64,000 nucleotides of DNA from Flavobacterium psychraerolatum. Its GTDB lineage: Bacteria > Bacteroidota > Bacteroidia > Flavobacteriales > Flavobacteriaceae. Where the stretch lies: contig NZ_JAOQMX010000017.1 in the NCBI RefSeq assembly GCF_025960985.1, positions 1 to 64,000 on the forward strand, in the 5' to 3' direction. Made by a program: the position numbers and the translations under genes. Below are positions 46,889 through 57,513 of this stretch, piece by piece. Within the stretch, counting starts at the first letter, position 1. Every line of letters begins with the position of its first letter. The notes beneath the pieces are model-generated. The model saw only the letters and a list, made by a program, of their open reading frames with translations. It was not told the origin of the DNA and searched no databases.

Positions 46889-47557
46889 TTATTTTTTTAA
46901 CTTGTTAATAATACTATAAACATCTTTCACTCGCTGGGTTAACTTTGCATAATCTTTATCTGTAATAATGTCTTTACTGATTAATTGGGATCCCATCCCT
47001 ACGCAGTGCACACCTGCTTCGAACCATTTTTTCAAATTTTCTTCACTTAAATTCACACCACCAGTAGGCATAATTGTAGTCCACGGTTGAGGTCCTTTTA
47101 TTGCTTTTACGAATTCCGGGCCATACAAATCTCCAGGAAAAAGTTTTACAATTTCACATCCTAATTCCTCTGCTTTGCTAATTTCTGTCAGGGTACCACA
47201 TCCTGGTGACCATAATACTTTCCTACGATTACAAACGATTGCAATATCTTCCCTCAAAACCGGAGTTACAATAAAATTAGCGCCTAATTGCATATATAAG
47301 GAAGCTGCCGCTGCATCTGTGACAGACCCTACCCCCATTATCATTCCAGGCAAATTATTGATAGCATACTTAGTAAGTTCACCGAAAACTTCATGAGCAA
47401 AATCTCCTCTTGAGGTAAACTCCATCAATCTAGCTCCACCAACATAGCAAGCTTTTAAAATCTTCTTACTTAATTCTATATCAGTACTAAAAAATAAAGG
47501 AATCATTCCAGTATCTTTCATTGCCTGCGCCACTTCTATTCTAGTAAATTGTGCCAT
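46889..47557 (-). CDS. KDPG/KHG aldolase
   Basis: The 222-residue class I aldolase shows GGARLMEFTSRGD (with E46), GVGSVTDAAAASLYMQLGANFIVTPV, WSPGCGTLTEISKAEELGCEIVKLFPGD (Schiff-base K138) and MPTGGVNL. It splits 2-keto-3-deoxy-6-phosphogluconate to pyruvate and glyceraldehyde-3-phosphate. Eleven bases separate it from the upstream kinase gene. In agar, carrageenan and alginate users this pair handles 2-keto-3-deoxy sugar acids from anhydro sugars or uronates. Confidence 0.92.
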   Translation of the reverse strand: MAQFTRIEVAQAMKDTGMIPLFFSTDIELSKKILKACYVGGARLMEFTSRGDFAHEVFGELTKYAINNLPGMIMGVGSVTDAAAASLYMQLGANFIVTPVLREDIAIVCNRRKVLWSPGCGTLTEISKAEELGCEIVKLFPGDLYGPEFVKAIKGPQPWTTIMPTGGVNLSEENLKKWFEAGVHCVGMGSQLISKDIITDKDYAKLTQRVKDVYSIINKLKK

Positions 47558-47568
47558 TTTATAATTTT

Positions 47569-48591
47569 TTATCGTGAGACTTTTCCAGAAAAATCACCAT
47601 CTATTAATTTTTCAATCTCATCCTTAGTAACTAAATTATAATCTCCTGAAACGGTATGTTTAAGACAACATGCTGCCACGGAAAAGTTAAGTGCGCGTTG
47701 CATATTAAATGGTTTTTCATTTAAACCATAAATCAATCCCCCCATGAAAGCGTCTCCACTACCAACACGATCAACTACAGGAGTCACATCTTGCACCGAG
47801 GCATTATAAACCGTCGTACCGTCATATAAGATTCCGCCAATGCGTTGATGCGAAGCGCTTACAGAATAACGTAAAGTGGTAGCTACATACTTTAAATTGG
47901 GACATATTTTAAATAATTGATTATATAACACTGGTAGAGACTCTAAATCTTCATAATTAGGATTTACATCTGGAGCTCCTAGCATAAAATTAGCTGTATC
48001 AATATCTCCCAGCATTACAGTAGTATAACGCAACATTTTTGGCATGATTTCTTTAGGCGTTTTTCCGTATTTCCAAAGTTTAGATCTATAATTTAAATCT
48101 GTGGAAATAGTAATCCCCATTTCGTGTGCAATTTCGATCGCCTCTAAACAAGCGTCCGCAGCTGATTCTGATAAAGCAGGGGTTATTCCGCTCCAATGAA
48201 ACCAGGTCGCCTCTTTAAGGATTTTTCTCCAATCAAACATTCCTTTTTGCAAAGTAGCCATAGCGCTATGTGCTCTATCATACACAATATTACTTGCACG
48301 AGTACTTGTACCAGTTTCTAAAAAATAGATTCCAATTCTTTCTCCTCCTAGTAATACGTTTTGATTTCCCACATTTAATTTTCTCATCTCTTTCAAAGCA
48401 CAGTTACCTAATTCATTATCAGGTAAACGAGTAACATACTCCGCATTTACCCCATAATTTGCTAGCGATACTGCAACGTTAAATTCTCCACCACCATAAG
48501 TCGCCTTATATGATTCGGACTGCGAAAATCTCAAATGTCTTTCGGTAGAAAGTCTTAATAAAATTTCACCAAAGGTTACTATTTTTCCCAT
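47569..48591 (-). CDS. 2-keto-3-deoxygluconate kinase (PfkB family)
   Basis: The 340-residue ribokinase/PfkB-fold sugar kinase has FGEILLRLSTERHLRFSQSE, YGGGEFNVAVSLANYG, GIYFLETGTSTRASNIVYDR and the anion-hole/catalytic base motif VVDRVGSGDAFMGGLIYG. It phosphorylates KDG to KDPG for the adjacent aldolase. The two form one minus-strand operon. Substrate specificity (gluconate or galactonate form) is not readable. Confidence 0.9.
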   Translation of the reverse strand: MGKIVTFGEILLRLSTERHLRFSQSESYKATYGGGEFNVAVSLANYGVNAEYVTRLPDNELGNCALKEMRKLNVGNQNVLLGGERIGIYFLETGTSTRASNIVYDRAHSAMATLQKGMFDWRKILKEATWFHWSGITPALSESAADACLEAIEIAHEMGITISTDLNYRSKLWKYGKTPKEIMPKMLRYTTVMLGDIDTANFMLGAPDVNPNYEDLESLPVLYNQLFKICPNLKYVATTLRYSVSASHQRIGGILYDGTTVYNASVQDVTPVVDRVGSGDAFMGGLIYGLNEKPFNMQRALNFSVAACCLKHTVSGDYNLVTKDEIEKLIDGDFSGKVSR

Positions 48592-49815
48592 CTCTTACTA
48601 TATATTTTAAATTGTTGATAGCTTAACGCTGTATTATAATACTATAATCAATATCCCTCAATTTTTCACTTACTACCTCTGACACACTCAAATTCTCTCA
48701 AAATTGAATCGTATTAAAAATTTTACTTTTTATTTGCCTTATTATATCATTGATTATTCAATAAACTTCTAATTCCTTGGAAAAGGACAAAAAAACTTTA
48801 TGATAATACCAAAGTACTGGCAATACATTTTAGACTATTAATCTCGGCTAGATAGTTAATGTAATAATAGATTGTAAACACTGATTTTGGCCTAAATAAT
48901 TTAATTTATGATGTATTATTTATAACGTTACACATATCTACTGTTAATGTTCCCTTAAATAAAAGCTTAACAATTAAGATGTATTACAAATAAATATTAT
49001 TCATCGGTCTATCTTGAATGTTATTTCTCGACCAGATTATATAGTCAAAAATAAAACAAATAGTGGATTTAATACACCAGTACCTACTAGTTAATTATAT
49101 ATTGAATTACGTTGCAAAAAAGGTAAATGAATTTACTAAGAATAATGCTCAAATTAATTAATATAAGATTGTAGGCCTAATCAGGTGGATATTTTCCTTA
49201 AGTATATTATTTTGTAAGATTAAAAAACATGAAGATTAGTTATAGAATATAGCTACAATTAATTTATTTGAGGCTACAATAATTTTAAAACCCTACCAGT
49301 AAATAAAATTCATATTTTTAAATCGCAAAACTGCTTTAAATTTTTATCATGCAGTAAGCTAAAATTAACACTTAAATAATCATGGGGTTCTTATCGCATA
49401 TTTAAGATATTTAAATAATGAGCGTCAAGAATATTGTAGTAAAATATTGAGATCTATTTAGGAAAAAGCAATGGTAATTTTGACCATATCTTGTTTATTA
49501 ATCAAAGTTTATTTCTCCACATTGCATAAACGATCTCCCTCCGCTAAAATATAATGTGGATACTGTAAAAATATTGGAATAACTTCACTTAAAACTAGAA
49601 ACAAATTTGTATTTCCTACTATGAATTCCACATAGCTAACTTCTTTAAATCATTCATAAAATGGTTTGTAAATTGTCCAGTCAAGGTCACAAAAACTCAT
49701 TTCAAACGAAATGAGTTTTTTTTTGCTTTTTTTTATAGGATGGTTCATTACAGAGATTAAAGAAATTATCTTTTTGCTATTCGACTCTCGACCAATTTCA
49801 CTTTTAGTCTATAGT
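48592..49815. other. Long intergenic region without recognisable genes
   Basis: About 1.2 kb of very AT-rich sequence with stops in all frames. The only structured element that I see is the terminator at 49690-49727. It may hold the promoter of the kinase/aldolase operon near 48600-48700; no motif stands out. Confidence 0.5.
49690..49727. terminator. Intrinsic terminator
   Basis: AAAACTCATTTC / GAAATGAGTTTT stem with a 4-base loop and a long T-run on the plus strand. No plus-strand gene precedes it closely, so it may be the relic of a lost unit or may serve the minus-strand peroxiredoxin gene. Confidence 0.75.
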
Positions 49816-50337
49816 TCATACTACTTCACCCCTAGCTGGATAACTATTTGCTAAAATAAAATCGACTGCATCGACAAAGGAAGGTAAATATGGTCTTCCC
49901 CAAGGATTACTATTTATTGCTGAATAATAAATATCTGCTTTATTATCCACTAAGAACAAACCTGGCTCACTAAATAAGTCTGGCTCACCCTCTTTTATCC
50001 CTTTACTGATGTACAATCCCCAATTTACCGCCATTTCTAGAGTTAGATTATACCCCAATGGTAGATTTTTCAGTTTCCAATCCTTTCGTGACAACCGAGC
50101 TCTCTCCTCTTTATCCATACTTACTGCCATTACGTTGACCCCTTTCTTGTTAAAAGCTGGCATTAAATTCGCTAGTTCTTCCAGGTATTTTTTACAAACA
50201 GGACAATGCAATCCTCGGTAAAAAATGATTAGTGTGAAATTTTCTGGTTTTTGTTCGTGAAGATCCCAAACACTTCCACCGAGTAAAGAAAATTTTAATG
50301 TAGGAGCTTTGTGTTTTGGTGTGGGTCTGTTCATCAT
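49816..50337 (-). CDS. Peroxiredoxin-like (AhpC/TSA) family protein
   Basis: The 173-residue thioredoxin-fold product has FTLIIFYRGLHCPVCKKYLEEL; C45 and C48 form a CxxC-like CPVC. It then has NVMAVSMDKEERA and FSEPGLFLVDNKADIYYSAI. There is no signal peptide, so it is cytoplasmic. Such atypical peroxiredoxin-like proteins reduce peroxides or act as disulfide reductases. It is monocistronic as far as can be seen. Confidence 0.85.
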   Translation of the reverse strand: MMNRPTPKHKAPTLKFSLLGGSVWDLHEQKPENFTLIIFYRGLHCPVCKKYLEELANLMPAFNKKGVNVMAVSMDKEERARLSRKDWKLKNLPLGYNLTLEMAVNWGLYISKGIKEGEPDLFSEPGLFLVDNKADIYYSAINSNPWGRPYLPSFVDAVDFILANSYPARGEVV

Positions 50338-50738
50338 GTACTTTTATCAAATTAGTAGTAATTCAAATCTAGCCATTTAAACACTTTCGAAACTTACAGA
50401 ATTTCATTTTAAAATTACATGTAATTACTAAAAAATAATGTATACCAATGTGCTAATAAAATCAACATTTGACTAACCCTCAGGCAAAACTAATAGAATA
50501 TTTGCTGAAGTTGACCACGTATTCTTGGAAATGAAGAAAGTCGACTAGGAATTGATATCAAACAATTTATATTTCGTTCTAAACATTTTGAGCACTCCCT
50601 ATTTTAATTAAAAAAACGATGCTGCAACTGGTCTATATGAATTCTCCAAATTACTTAAATAATTTCCTGATCTTATACCTTCACCGCTAATTAGTAGTTT
50701 TAAATAATTATATTGCATCTTTAAACAAAAAAATAAAA
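50338..50738. other. Intergenic region, no feature recognised
   Basis: About 400 AT-rich bases between divergent peroxiredoxin and hydrolase genes. No open frame, repeat or clear promoter box was recognised. Confidence 0.5.
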
Positions 50739-51719
50739 ATGCTTAAGGAGCAACCAATACCAAAAAAAAATACTAGTTACACTCCTGACCTACTTGGTGA
50801 TCAATTTGAGAGATGCACTTTGAAATTCACAAATGATTATGAAGGTCCTATTGATGCTACTTTAATAAGACGAAAAAGTGGTATTAGTACAACAAAAGCA
50901 GTACTTTATATCCATGGTTTCAATGACTATTTTTTTCAGTCCGAAATGGCTAAGTGTTTTAACGATTATGGGTTTCATTTCTATGCCTTGGATTTACGTA
51001 AGTATGGACGTTCTTTTTTAACCCACCAAAAATTAAATAATGTTCGTTCCTTGACTGAATATGATGAAGAAATAAGTCTTGCCCTGCAAATCATTAAATC
51101 CGAAGGTAACCATCAAGTCATATTAAATGGACATTCTACTGGCGGACTCATCATTACTAACTATGCGGTGAGATATCCCAATAGCACACTTTTTCAAGGA
51201 TTAATTTGTAACAGTCCGTTTTATGAATTTAACTTACCTTTTTTTGAACGTGAAATCGGTATCCCTTTATTTGCTTTTATTGGAAAATATTTACCAAATC
51301 TAGAAGTGCCTGCGGGCTTTACAAAAGTATATGGTCACAGCTTGCACAACAGCAAACAAGGCGAATGGAACTATTCCCTCAGCTGGAAACCACTTGATAT
51401 TGCCAACATAAATCTAGGCTTTTTAACGGCCATTTATCAAGCTCAAAAAAATATTCAGTACGACGCCAATATTACCGTTCCAACTCTTGTAATGCACAGC
51501 GATAGATCAATTTATGAAAAACACTACTCTGAAAAATTAAAAACAGGAGATGCCGTTTTAAATGTACAACACATCCAAAAATATGCCCATCAACTAACCG
51601 GAGACATAACAGTATGCGAAATCAAAAATGGTATGCATGATTTGGTTCTCTCAACAAAACCAGTAAGAGAAAAAGTATACAAAAGAATGTTTGAATGGAT
51701 TGGTGTTTATTTTAAATAA
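50739..51719 (+). CDS. Alpha/beta hydrolase (lysophospholipase-like)
   Basis: The 326-residue product has the order typical of serine-hydrolase lysophospholipases: LYIHGFNDYFFQSEMAKCF (oxyanion region), FHFYALDLRKYGRS, nucleophile S133 in LNGHSTGGL, LVMHSDRSIYEKH, and a late His in EIKNGMHDLVLSTKP. No signal peptide is seen, so it is cytoplasmic. The substrate is likely an acylglycerol or a lysolipid; this is family-level inference. Confidence 0.87.
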   Translation: MLKEQPIPKKNTSYTPDLLGDQFERCTLKFTNDYEGPIDATLIRRKSGISTTKAVLYIHGFNDYFFQSEMAKCFNDYGFHFYALDLRKYGRSFLTHQKLNNVRSLTEYDEEISLALQIIKSEGNHQVILNGHSTGGLIITNYAVRYPNSTLFQGLICNSPFYEFNLPFFEREIGIPLFAFIGKYLPNLEVPAGFTKVYGHSLHNSKQGEWNYSLSWKPLDIANINLGFLTAIYQAQKNIQYDANITVPTLVMHSDRSIYEKHYSEKLKTGDAVLNVQHIQKYAHQLTGDITVCEIKNGMHDLVLSTKPVREKVYKRMFEWIGVYFK

Positions 51720-51955
51720 ATTTTAACTTTTTCAAATTACTACTTTATTCCATTTTCTACACTTTTTTTTACATCTAACGGTACATGAAAACTTTTTTAT
51801 TTATAATAAAATCGAACTCTATAGCAGAAAACATCAATACTACTTAGGTTTTATTCAAATAAAATAATTGACAAAAAACATGATGCTATTGCCTTCTTAA
51901 AACACTTTTTTTTCGGCAAAAAAAATACCTTAACTTTTAAATAATGAGTGTTTTA

Positions 51956-51987
51956 TTGTTAACTTATCAAAATATTTCATACATTTG
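51956..51987 (+). promoter_or_regulatory. Bacteroidota-type promoter of the membrane protein gene
   Basis: TTG at 51956-51958, 21 bases, TACATTTG at 51980-51987, 60 bases before the ATG at 52048. Both boxes fit the Bacteroidota primary sigma consensus. The rest of 51720-52047 shows nothing else. Confidence 0.55.
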
Positions 51988-52047
51988 AATTAACCAACTA
52001 CCTTATTCTTAACACACTATCTACAATTTAACCTTTAAATTAATTGT

Positions 52048-52842
52048 ATGATAAAGAATCCAAACCTTGACCAGCCGCAAAATCATGTTGTTACTTACCT
52101 CAAAATACGATTATCTATTGGGTTAATAGGAATGTTACTTCCATTTGTACTTTGGGCGGGTAATACGCTACTAAATTCGTTCAATGTTCTTAACGATACC
52201 TATTGGATTAAGTTTAACGGTGTATACGAACCGCAATCCAATCTAAAATATTCAATCAGTCACTTTTATTATTCTACGGTGGGAGAATTATTTACAGGTG
52301 CTCTCAGCGCTGTGGCGCTTTTTCTATTTTGTTATCGAGGATATCCTAGGCCAACTTATGGCAAGTACCATTTTATACCTGGTGATAATTTCATGGCTAA
52401 TCTAGCAGGAATACTCGCTATAATTGTCGTGATTTTCCCAACAAGCTCAGAAGAAATCAAAGACAATATGCGGTCGTACATCAGTAGCGAAAATGCTGGC
52501 TATATTCACTATGCGTCTGCTGCCCTATTTTTTCTATTCTTGTCTCTTTTCTCGTTTGTTAATTTCCGAAGGACAAAACGTCCAGAGGATTTTGGCAAAA
52601 TGAAATCGCATCCTATTTACAAATATTGTGGTTTAGTGATGTTGGGCAGCATGCTCATTTTGTTAACCCTATTTGTATTAGAAAAAACAAACATTGATGT
52701 GAGTTGGTCTCAAACGTATAATAGTACCTTTTGGCTAGAAACCATTATGCTTGTTGCCTTTGGGATTTCGTGGGTTGTAAAAGGAAAAATTGACCAATCA
52801 GTGATCAACAAAAATATTTTTGGAAATGGAGTTAAGGAATAA
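52048..52842 (+). CDS. Polytopic membrane protein of unknown function
   Basis: The 264-residue product has about six hydrophobic segments (near residues 24-46, 76-98, 115-134, 150-172, 196-216 and 230-250). It includes the words ISHFYYSTVGELFTGALSAVALFLFCYRGY and NLAGILAIIVVIFP. These recall DUF998-like and related Flavobacteria membrane proteins with a conserved S-x-FYY-type motif. No function is known to me. A good promoter lies upstream. Confidence 0.7.
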   Translation: MIKNPNLDQPQNHVVTYLKIRLSIGLIGMLLPFVLWAGNTLLNSFNVLNDTYWIKFNGVYEPQSNLKYSISHFYYSTVGELFTGALSAVALFLFCYRGYPRPTYGKYHFIPGDNFMANLAGILAIIVVIFPTSSEEIKDNMRSYISSENAGYIHYASAALFFLFLSLFSFVNFRRTKRPEDFGKMKSHPIYKYCGLVMLGSMLILLTLFVLEKTNIDVSWSQTYNSTFWLETIMLVAFGISWVVKGKIDQSVINKNIFGNGVKE

Positions 52843-52999
52843 ATAGTTTTAGCTCTACCATATTATTTTGAAAATACAATCCAATATAATAAAGAAGTAA
52901 TCTTTATAGATTTCATTTTTTTGATTTTAAAATCAAAATCATATAAAACCTCATCATCCTTTCTTAAATAGTCTGCTCACTATTAAAAATAGTAACACT

Positions 53000-55900
53000 C
53001 TATTGACGTGATTGATACACACTATTCCCAGCACCATAGTAGTTAGAATAAATATGCTGATATATCGCCACTGTTTTTAAGCTTACTTCTTCGTCGGTGT
53101 ACACTTCTTGAGGGAGCCACAACAATTGATTGTAAATTTCACTTTTTACTTGCGCCGTTACTTCTCTTTTTTCTCTCCAATGATCGATCTTTAACTTTTC
53201 TGCTTTTAGTTTTTCTAATGTTTCTGACGCTACTTTTTTTACCTGTTTGAGGTCTTTACCTTCCAATTCTTTGCCTTCTCGTAATAAATCAAAAATAGCT
53301 AAGGTTTCTTGATCTTTCAAGTTTTCTCTGAGGACTCTTTGTTCCTCAAAAGACAAATCGGTAACATAACTGCTTAATTTGTCAAAGGTAGCAACCGTAT
53401 CTTCCAAGGACTTTCCTTTATTGTACTCTTCTACAATCTCTTTATACCTATCATAAAAATCAAGCCGTAAAGGATTTTCTTTGAGCATTTGCTCCAGTTT
53501 TTGATCTATGGCTTGTTGCAAATCGTACACTAATGTATTTTTATTAGGCGCTTTTGCAAAAGCAGCTTTCAATTTTTCAAAATCAAGCTTGCTTAAATCG
53601 ACGTATATTTCCTCTTCTGACTCATTTGTTCCGTCTTCCTCCAAATGCACGCTTGCGTTAACAATACTTTGCAGTTGCATCATAATCTCTGTAACATCTG
53701 CCGATTTCACATTTTGATTAAGCAGATTGTAAATAGCATCTATAGCATTAAATTCTCTGATGTATGATTTGGCCTGCTCTTCAGGAAACAAGGCTTTGTA
53801 CTTTCTAAAAACACAGCGTGCCATCATTTCAAAACTCGTGCGGGTAGTTTCATTTAAACAAATACAATCCCCTGCTTTCTTGAGCAAACTAATTTTTTCC
53901 ATCGGTTTCACATTAAAGAGTGTCGAAAGTTTGAAATCTAGTGTTTTCAAATAATCCTTAACCTCTTTAATCGCTTGCTGTAACTGTTTTTCTAAGTCAT
54001 CAATTTCTTCAACGGCTTTACCAGTTCCATTTCCTTGACTTCCTTTACCACCTTCACCGTATACAGAGTAGGCTTGCTCTAGTTTTTTATACACGTTACC
54101 ATAATCTACAATTAGCCCGTTTTCTTTTTCATCATCATACACACGGTTGGCTCTGGCGATAGTTTGCATGAGCGTATGTCCTTTGATAGGTTTGTCTAGG
54201 TAAACAGTAGAAACACATTGCGCATCAAAACCTGTGATCCACATTGCGCAGACTATCGCTAAACGGAATGGATTTTCGGCATCTTTAAATTCTTTTTCAA
54301 GATTTCGTTCCACCATTTTACGGCGGTGTTGCTCAATGTCTAAATTCATTTTACGGAATTTATCCACCTCATTCTGCTCACTACTCACCACCACGCATAC
54401 TTCGGTTTCAGCAACCTTATTATATTTTCTTTGTAATTCCTGGGCTTCTTGTTGGTCTTGTGCATTAGCAATTCGTGCTTGCAATTCTTTTAGATACAAA
54501 GGCCAATACTTCATGATCAACTGATGCATGCGTACTGCTGTAGGTTTATCAAGTGCAACATACATGGCTTTACCCTGATAACCTCTGTCGTTAAAATGCC
54601 AAACCAAATCTTTAGCAATATCATCCAGCCTGGTTTCGGCAGTTAGGATGGGGTAATTCTTTTGAAATAAATAGGCTAACTTTTTCTTTTTATCCTCATC
54701 AATATTTTCATCTTCGAGAACCTCAGCCATTTTATCATCTAGCTCAGGATTGTCTATTCCTAGTTTTTTTCCTCTATTGACATATAGTAAAGGTAAAGTT
54801 GCGTCATCGTCAATGGCGCGTTTAAAGTCGTAGATAGAAACATATTCCCCAAATATATTTTTGGTCAATTCTTCTTCGTCTTTTATAATTGGGGTTCCTG
54901 TAAAACCAAGGTACGAAGCATTGGGCAAACCAAAGAACCGCATGTTTCTGGCATAAGTTCCGCCTTGTGTACGGTGCGCTTCATCTGAAATTACAATGAT
55001 ATTTTTACGACCTGTAATCAGTGGGTATTCTGATTCTTTATCTGGATCAATGGAGAATTTATGAATAAGGGTAAACACATAACGGTGGTTTTCTGAGAGT
55101 AACTCCCTTAAATTGTCGCGTCCTGTCATTCCTTTTTTATTTCCTGCAACGATGTTTTTGTCGTTTACGATTCCGGCACCAGAGAAGGTGTCATACAATT
55201 GATTTTCTAATTCTGTTCTGTCTACTGCAATCAAAAAAGTATAAGCACCGCCAAATTTACGGTGTACTTTTTCACATAAAAAAACCATCGAATACGATTT
55301 GCCGCTTCCTTGCGTATGCCAATACACTCCTAGTTTCCCTTGAAGATCGTCGATATTGCTAACGTTTTCTAAAACTTTGTTTACTCCAATATACTGGTGA
55401 TTTTTAGCCATTAATTTGACTACCTCACCACTATTTTCATCGAATAAAAGAAAGTTTTCAAATAAGTCCATTAAACGGTGTGGTGCGCAGGTACCGCGTA
55501 ACATAGTATCTAAGCTTACCACACCTTCCTGCTCTTCTTCGATACGTTTCCAATCCAAAAAGAATTTGTACGGACTCGTTATCGTTCCTACTTTGCTCTC
55601 TACACCATTGCTTAAAATGATAAAAGCATTGGTATGGAAAACTTGGGCGATAGTGTCTTTATAATCTTTTATATTATCATTGTAAGCATTGCGTAGATCA
55701 CTGTGGTGTGCTTTGAGTTCAAAGAACACTAGCGGAATACCATTTACAAACCCTATTACATCCGGTCGACGACTGTATAATTCGCCTAGAATTTCTAATT
55801 GACGAACGGCCAAGAAATCATTGTTAGCATAATTGTTATAATCGAAAATCTTGAGCTTCTTTTTGATCAGGTCTCCTTTGTCATCGGTATAACTTACCGG

Positions 55901-56206
55901 AATGCCGTTTTTGAGTAGGTCGTATTTATCTTTATTAATGCTACCTAGTTTTTTATCTGCTACTTTTTGGGCTAGAATTTCATACGCTTGCTCATATGCC
56001 GAAAGCGGAATACCAGCATTTAGTTTGGTCAATGCCGCAATAACGTAACGCTTTAAAATCACTTCCGATTTGTTTTCACGTCCCAAAAGTCCTTGTTCAC
56101 CAAAGCTTTCTTTGGTCCAAGCAGTCATTACTTTCCATCCCAACTCTTCCAATACATCTTGAGTGGCTTGCTCTATAAGGGCGTCTTCTGAATATTCGTA
56201 GCTCAT
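53000..56206 (-). CDS. hsdR: Type I restriction enzyme, R subunit
   Basis: The 1068-residue length fits HsdR. It has an N-terminal PD-(D/E)xK nuclease domain (GIPLVFFELKAH near residue 163), Walker A in YWHTQGSGKSYSMVFL near 300, DEAH box ISDEAHRTQGG near 407, and helicase motifs SYLGFTGTPI and MQTIARANRVYDD. It forms the motor/cleavage part of the complex with HsdM (62824) and HsdS (61520). Its ATG overlaps the stop of the RhuM-Fic gene by one base, so it is read in the same operon although McrBC and RhuM genes lie between it and hsdS. Confidence 0.95.
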   Translation of the reverse strand: MSYEYSEDALIEQATQDVLEELGWKVMTAWTKESFGEQGLLGRENKSEVILKRYVIAALTKLNAGIPLSAYEQAYEILAQKVADKKLGSINKDKYDLLKNGIPVSYTDDKGDLIKKKLKIFDYNNYANNDFLAVRQLEILGELYSRRPDVIGFVNGIPLVFFELKAHHSDLRNAYNDNIKDYKDTIAQVFHTNAFIILSNGVESKVGTITSPYKFFLDWKRIEEEQEGVVSLDTMLRGTCAPHRLMDLFENFLLFDENSGEVVKLMAKNHQYIGVNKVLENVSNIDDLQGKLGVYWHTQGSGKSYSMVFLCEKVHRKFGGAYTFLIAVDRTELENQLYDTFSGAGIVNDKNIVAGNKKGMTGRDNLRELLSENHRYVFTLIHKFSIDPDKESEYPLITGRKNIIVISDEAHRTQGGTYARNMRFFGLPNASYLGFTGTPIIKDEEELTKNIFGEYVSIYDFKRAIDDDATLPLLYVNRGKKLGIDNPELDDKMAEVLEDENIDEDKKKKLAYLFQKNYPILTAETRLDDIAKDLVWHFNDRGYQGKAMYVALDKPTAVRMHQLIMKYWPLYLKELQARIANAQDQQEAQELQRKYNKVAETEVCVVVSSEQNEVDKFRKMNLDIEQHRRKMVERNLEKEFKDAENPFRLAIVCAMWITGFDAQCVSTVYLDKPIKGHTLMQTIARANRVYDDEKENGLIVDYGNVYKKLEQAYSVYGEGGKGSQGNGTGKAVEEIDDLEKQLQQAIKEVKDYLKTLDFKLSTLFNVKPMEKISLLKKAGDCICLNETTRTSFEMMARCVFRKYKALFPEEQAKSYIREFNAIDAIYNLLNQNVKSADVTEIMMQLQSIVNASVHLEEDGTNESEEEIYVDLSKLDFEKLKAAFAKAPNKNTLVYDLQQAIDQKLEQMLKENPLRLDFYDRYKEIVEEYNKGKSLEDTVATFDKLSSYVTDLSFEEQRVLRENLKDQETLAIFDLLREGKELEGKDLKQVKKVASETLEKLKAEKLKIDHWREKREVTAQVKSEIYNQLLWLPQEVYTDEEVSLKTVAIYQHIYSNYYGAGNSVYQSRQ

Positions 56207-57180
56207 TATTTATTGTTAATCAACTTAATAATTACTTTAACCATCATGTTTTTATCGTCTGATTTTGATTGGGCAATCATTAGTGTTAACGCCACCAATG
56301 AATTGTCATCTATTATTTTTCTGCCTTCGTGGTACAATAATTTGTTCCGTTCAAGAAACCAAACAAACAAAAAAGCAGCGATGCGTTTGTTTCCATCGGT
56401 AAACGAATGGTTTTTGGTTACAAAATACAACAAATGTGCGGCTTTTTCTTGAACAGAAGGATATAGATCGATACTGTCAAAAGTTTGATAAATAGTTTCT
56501 AAGGAACTCTTAAACGATTCGTCTTTTTCGTTGCCAAATAAATGTGAACCACCAAATTTTGTTTTTAAGCTCGCAATGGCTTTCATGGCTTCTTGGTACG
56601 AAATTTTAAAAACTTCGTCGGTATCTGTATTGGTAATTTTTAAAGTTTGATGATCGTATTGGTCTAAAATATCCAAAGCAAAAGCATAATCACTCAGTAC
56701 TTTAAGCAATCCTTGTGCCTCGTCTCCCGTTACTTCTTTGGTATTTACAACCCTTTCTAGTAATTTTACGGCTTGTTTTAATTCCTGAAACTTATTTTCA
56801 GTTTCTTTTAATCGCTTTTCATTAATGGCGTAACCTTGCACCAAATAGTCTTTTAGCCGTTGGGTTGCCCATTGACGAAATTGCGTTCCTTGTTTGGATT
56901 TTACACGATAACCTACAGATATAATTACATCAAGGTTGTAATACTTAGTTCTATATTTTTTACCATCAGATGCAGTAGTCAAGTATTCCTTGACAACTGC
57001 GTCTTGAACTAATTCCTTTTCTTTAAAGCAATTATTAATATGCAAACTAATATTTTGCTTGGTTTGCATAAAAAGTGCAGCCATTTGTCCTTGAGACAAC
57101 CAGACTGTTTCATTTTCAAACTGAACCTTGATTTCAGTTTGATTATCAAGCGTTTTGAATATTTCTATTTGGTTATCCAT
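56206..57180 (-). CDS. RhuM-Fic/DOC fusion protein
   Basis: The 324-residue product has an N-terminal RhuM/DNA-binding-like part (VWLSQGQMAALFMQTKQNISLHINN, YYNLDVIISVGYRVKSKQGTQFRQWATQRLKDYLV, about 1-110), a coiled linker, and a C-terminal Fic/DOC domain (about 170-324) with FVTKNHSFTDGNKRIAAFLFVWF near residue 260. In the motif, HxFxDGNKR replaces the HPFxxGNGR of AMP-transferring Fic, as in Doc, so phosphotransfer or AMPylation is possible. Such genes are frequent beside type I restriction genes; their role there is not established. A broken relative lies upstream at 57476-57953. Confidence 0.85.
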   Translation of the reverse strand: MDNQIEIFKTLDNQTEIKVQFENETVWLSQGQMAALFMQTKQNISLHINNCFKEKELVQDAVVKEYLTTASDGKKYRTKYYNLDVIISVGYRVKSKQGTQFRQWATQRLKDYLVQGYAINEKRLKETENKFQELKQAVKLLERVVNTKEVTGDEAQGLLKVLSDYAFALDILDQYDHQTLKITNTDTDEVFKISYQEAMKAIASLKTKFGGSHLFGNEKDESFKSSLETIYQTFDSIDLYPSVQEKAAHLLYFVTKNHSFTDGNKRIAAFLFVWFLERNKLLYHEGRKIIDDNSLVALTLMIAQSKSDDKNMMVKVIIKLINNK

Positions 57181-57380
57181 AATACTTCAATTTTAAAAGT
57201 AAACAAAAATCTTTTAGCTATTATTCTGTCCATTGGCATAATTAGTTCATCTGTTCGTTTTGCTTGTGTGCGCTCCTTCTAATTGAACTATCGCAAATCT
57301 TGAGACAGTTGAAAAATATCTAGCGCATCATCTAAAAATACAATACCAACCTGTGTTCGTTTTTTATTCTTTGACAAAAA

Positions 57381-57513
57381 TCAATAGGAATAGGCTTTAG
57401 CCTATTTTATAATAAAAAAAACGGATTGGTTTTATCCAAATTTAAACGTATTTTTGGCTAAAGCCAATCCAAATTTTATTTCATAAATGGGCTAAAGCCC
57501 AATTCTATTGATT
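57381..57513. repeat. Long imperfect inverted repeat (REPIN/MITE-like)
   Basis: Left arm 57381-57430 (ATCAATAGGAATAGGCTTTA.. to ACGGATTGG) pairs with right arm 57464-57513 (CCAATCC.. GGGCTAAAGCCCAATT.. CTATTGAT). Nested short palindromes TAGGCTTTAGCCTA and GGGCTAAAGCCC and a middle GGCTAAAGCC are included. This looks like a transposable palindrome pair. It overlaps the end of the RhuM remnant. Confidence 0.6.
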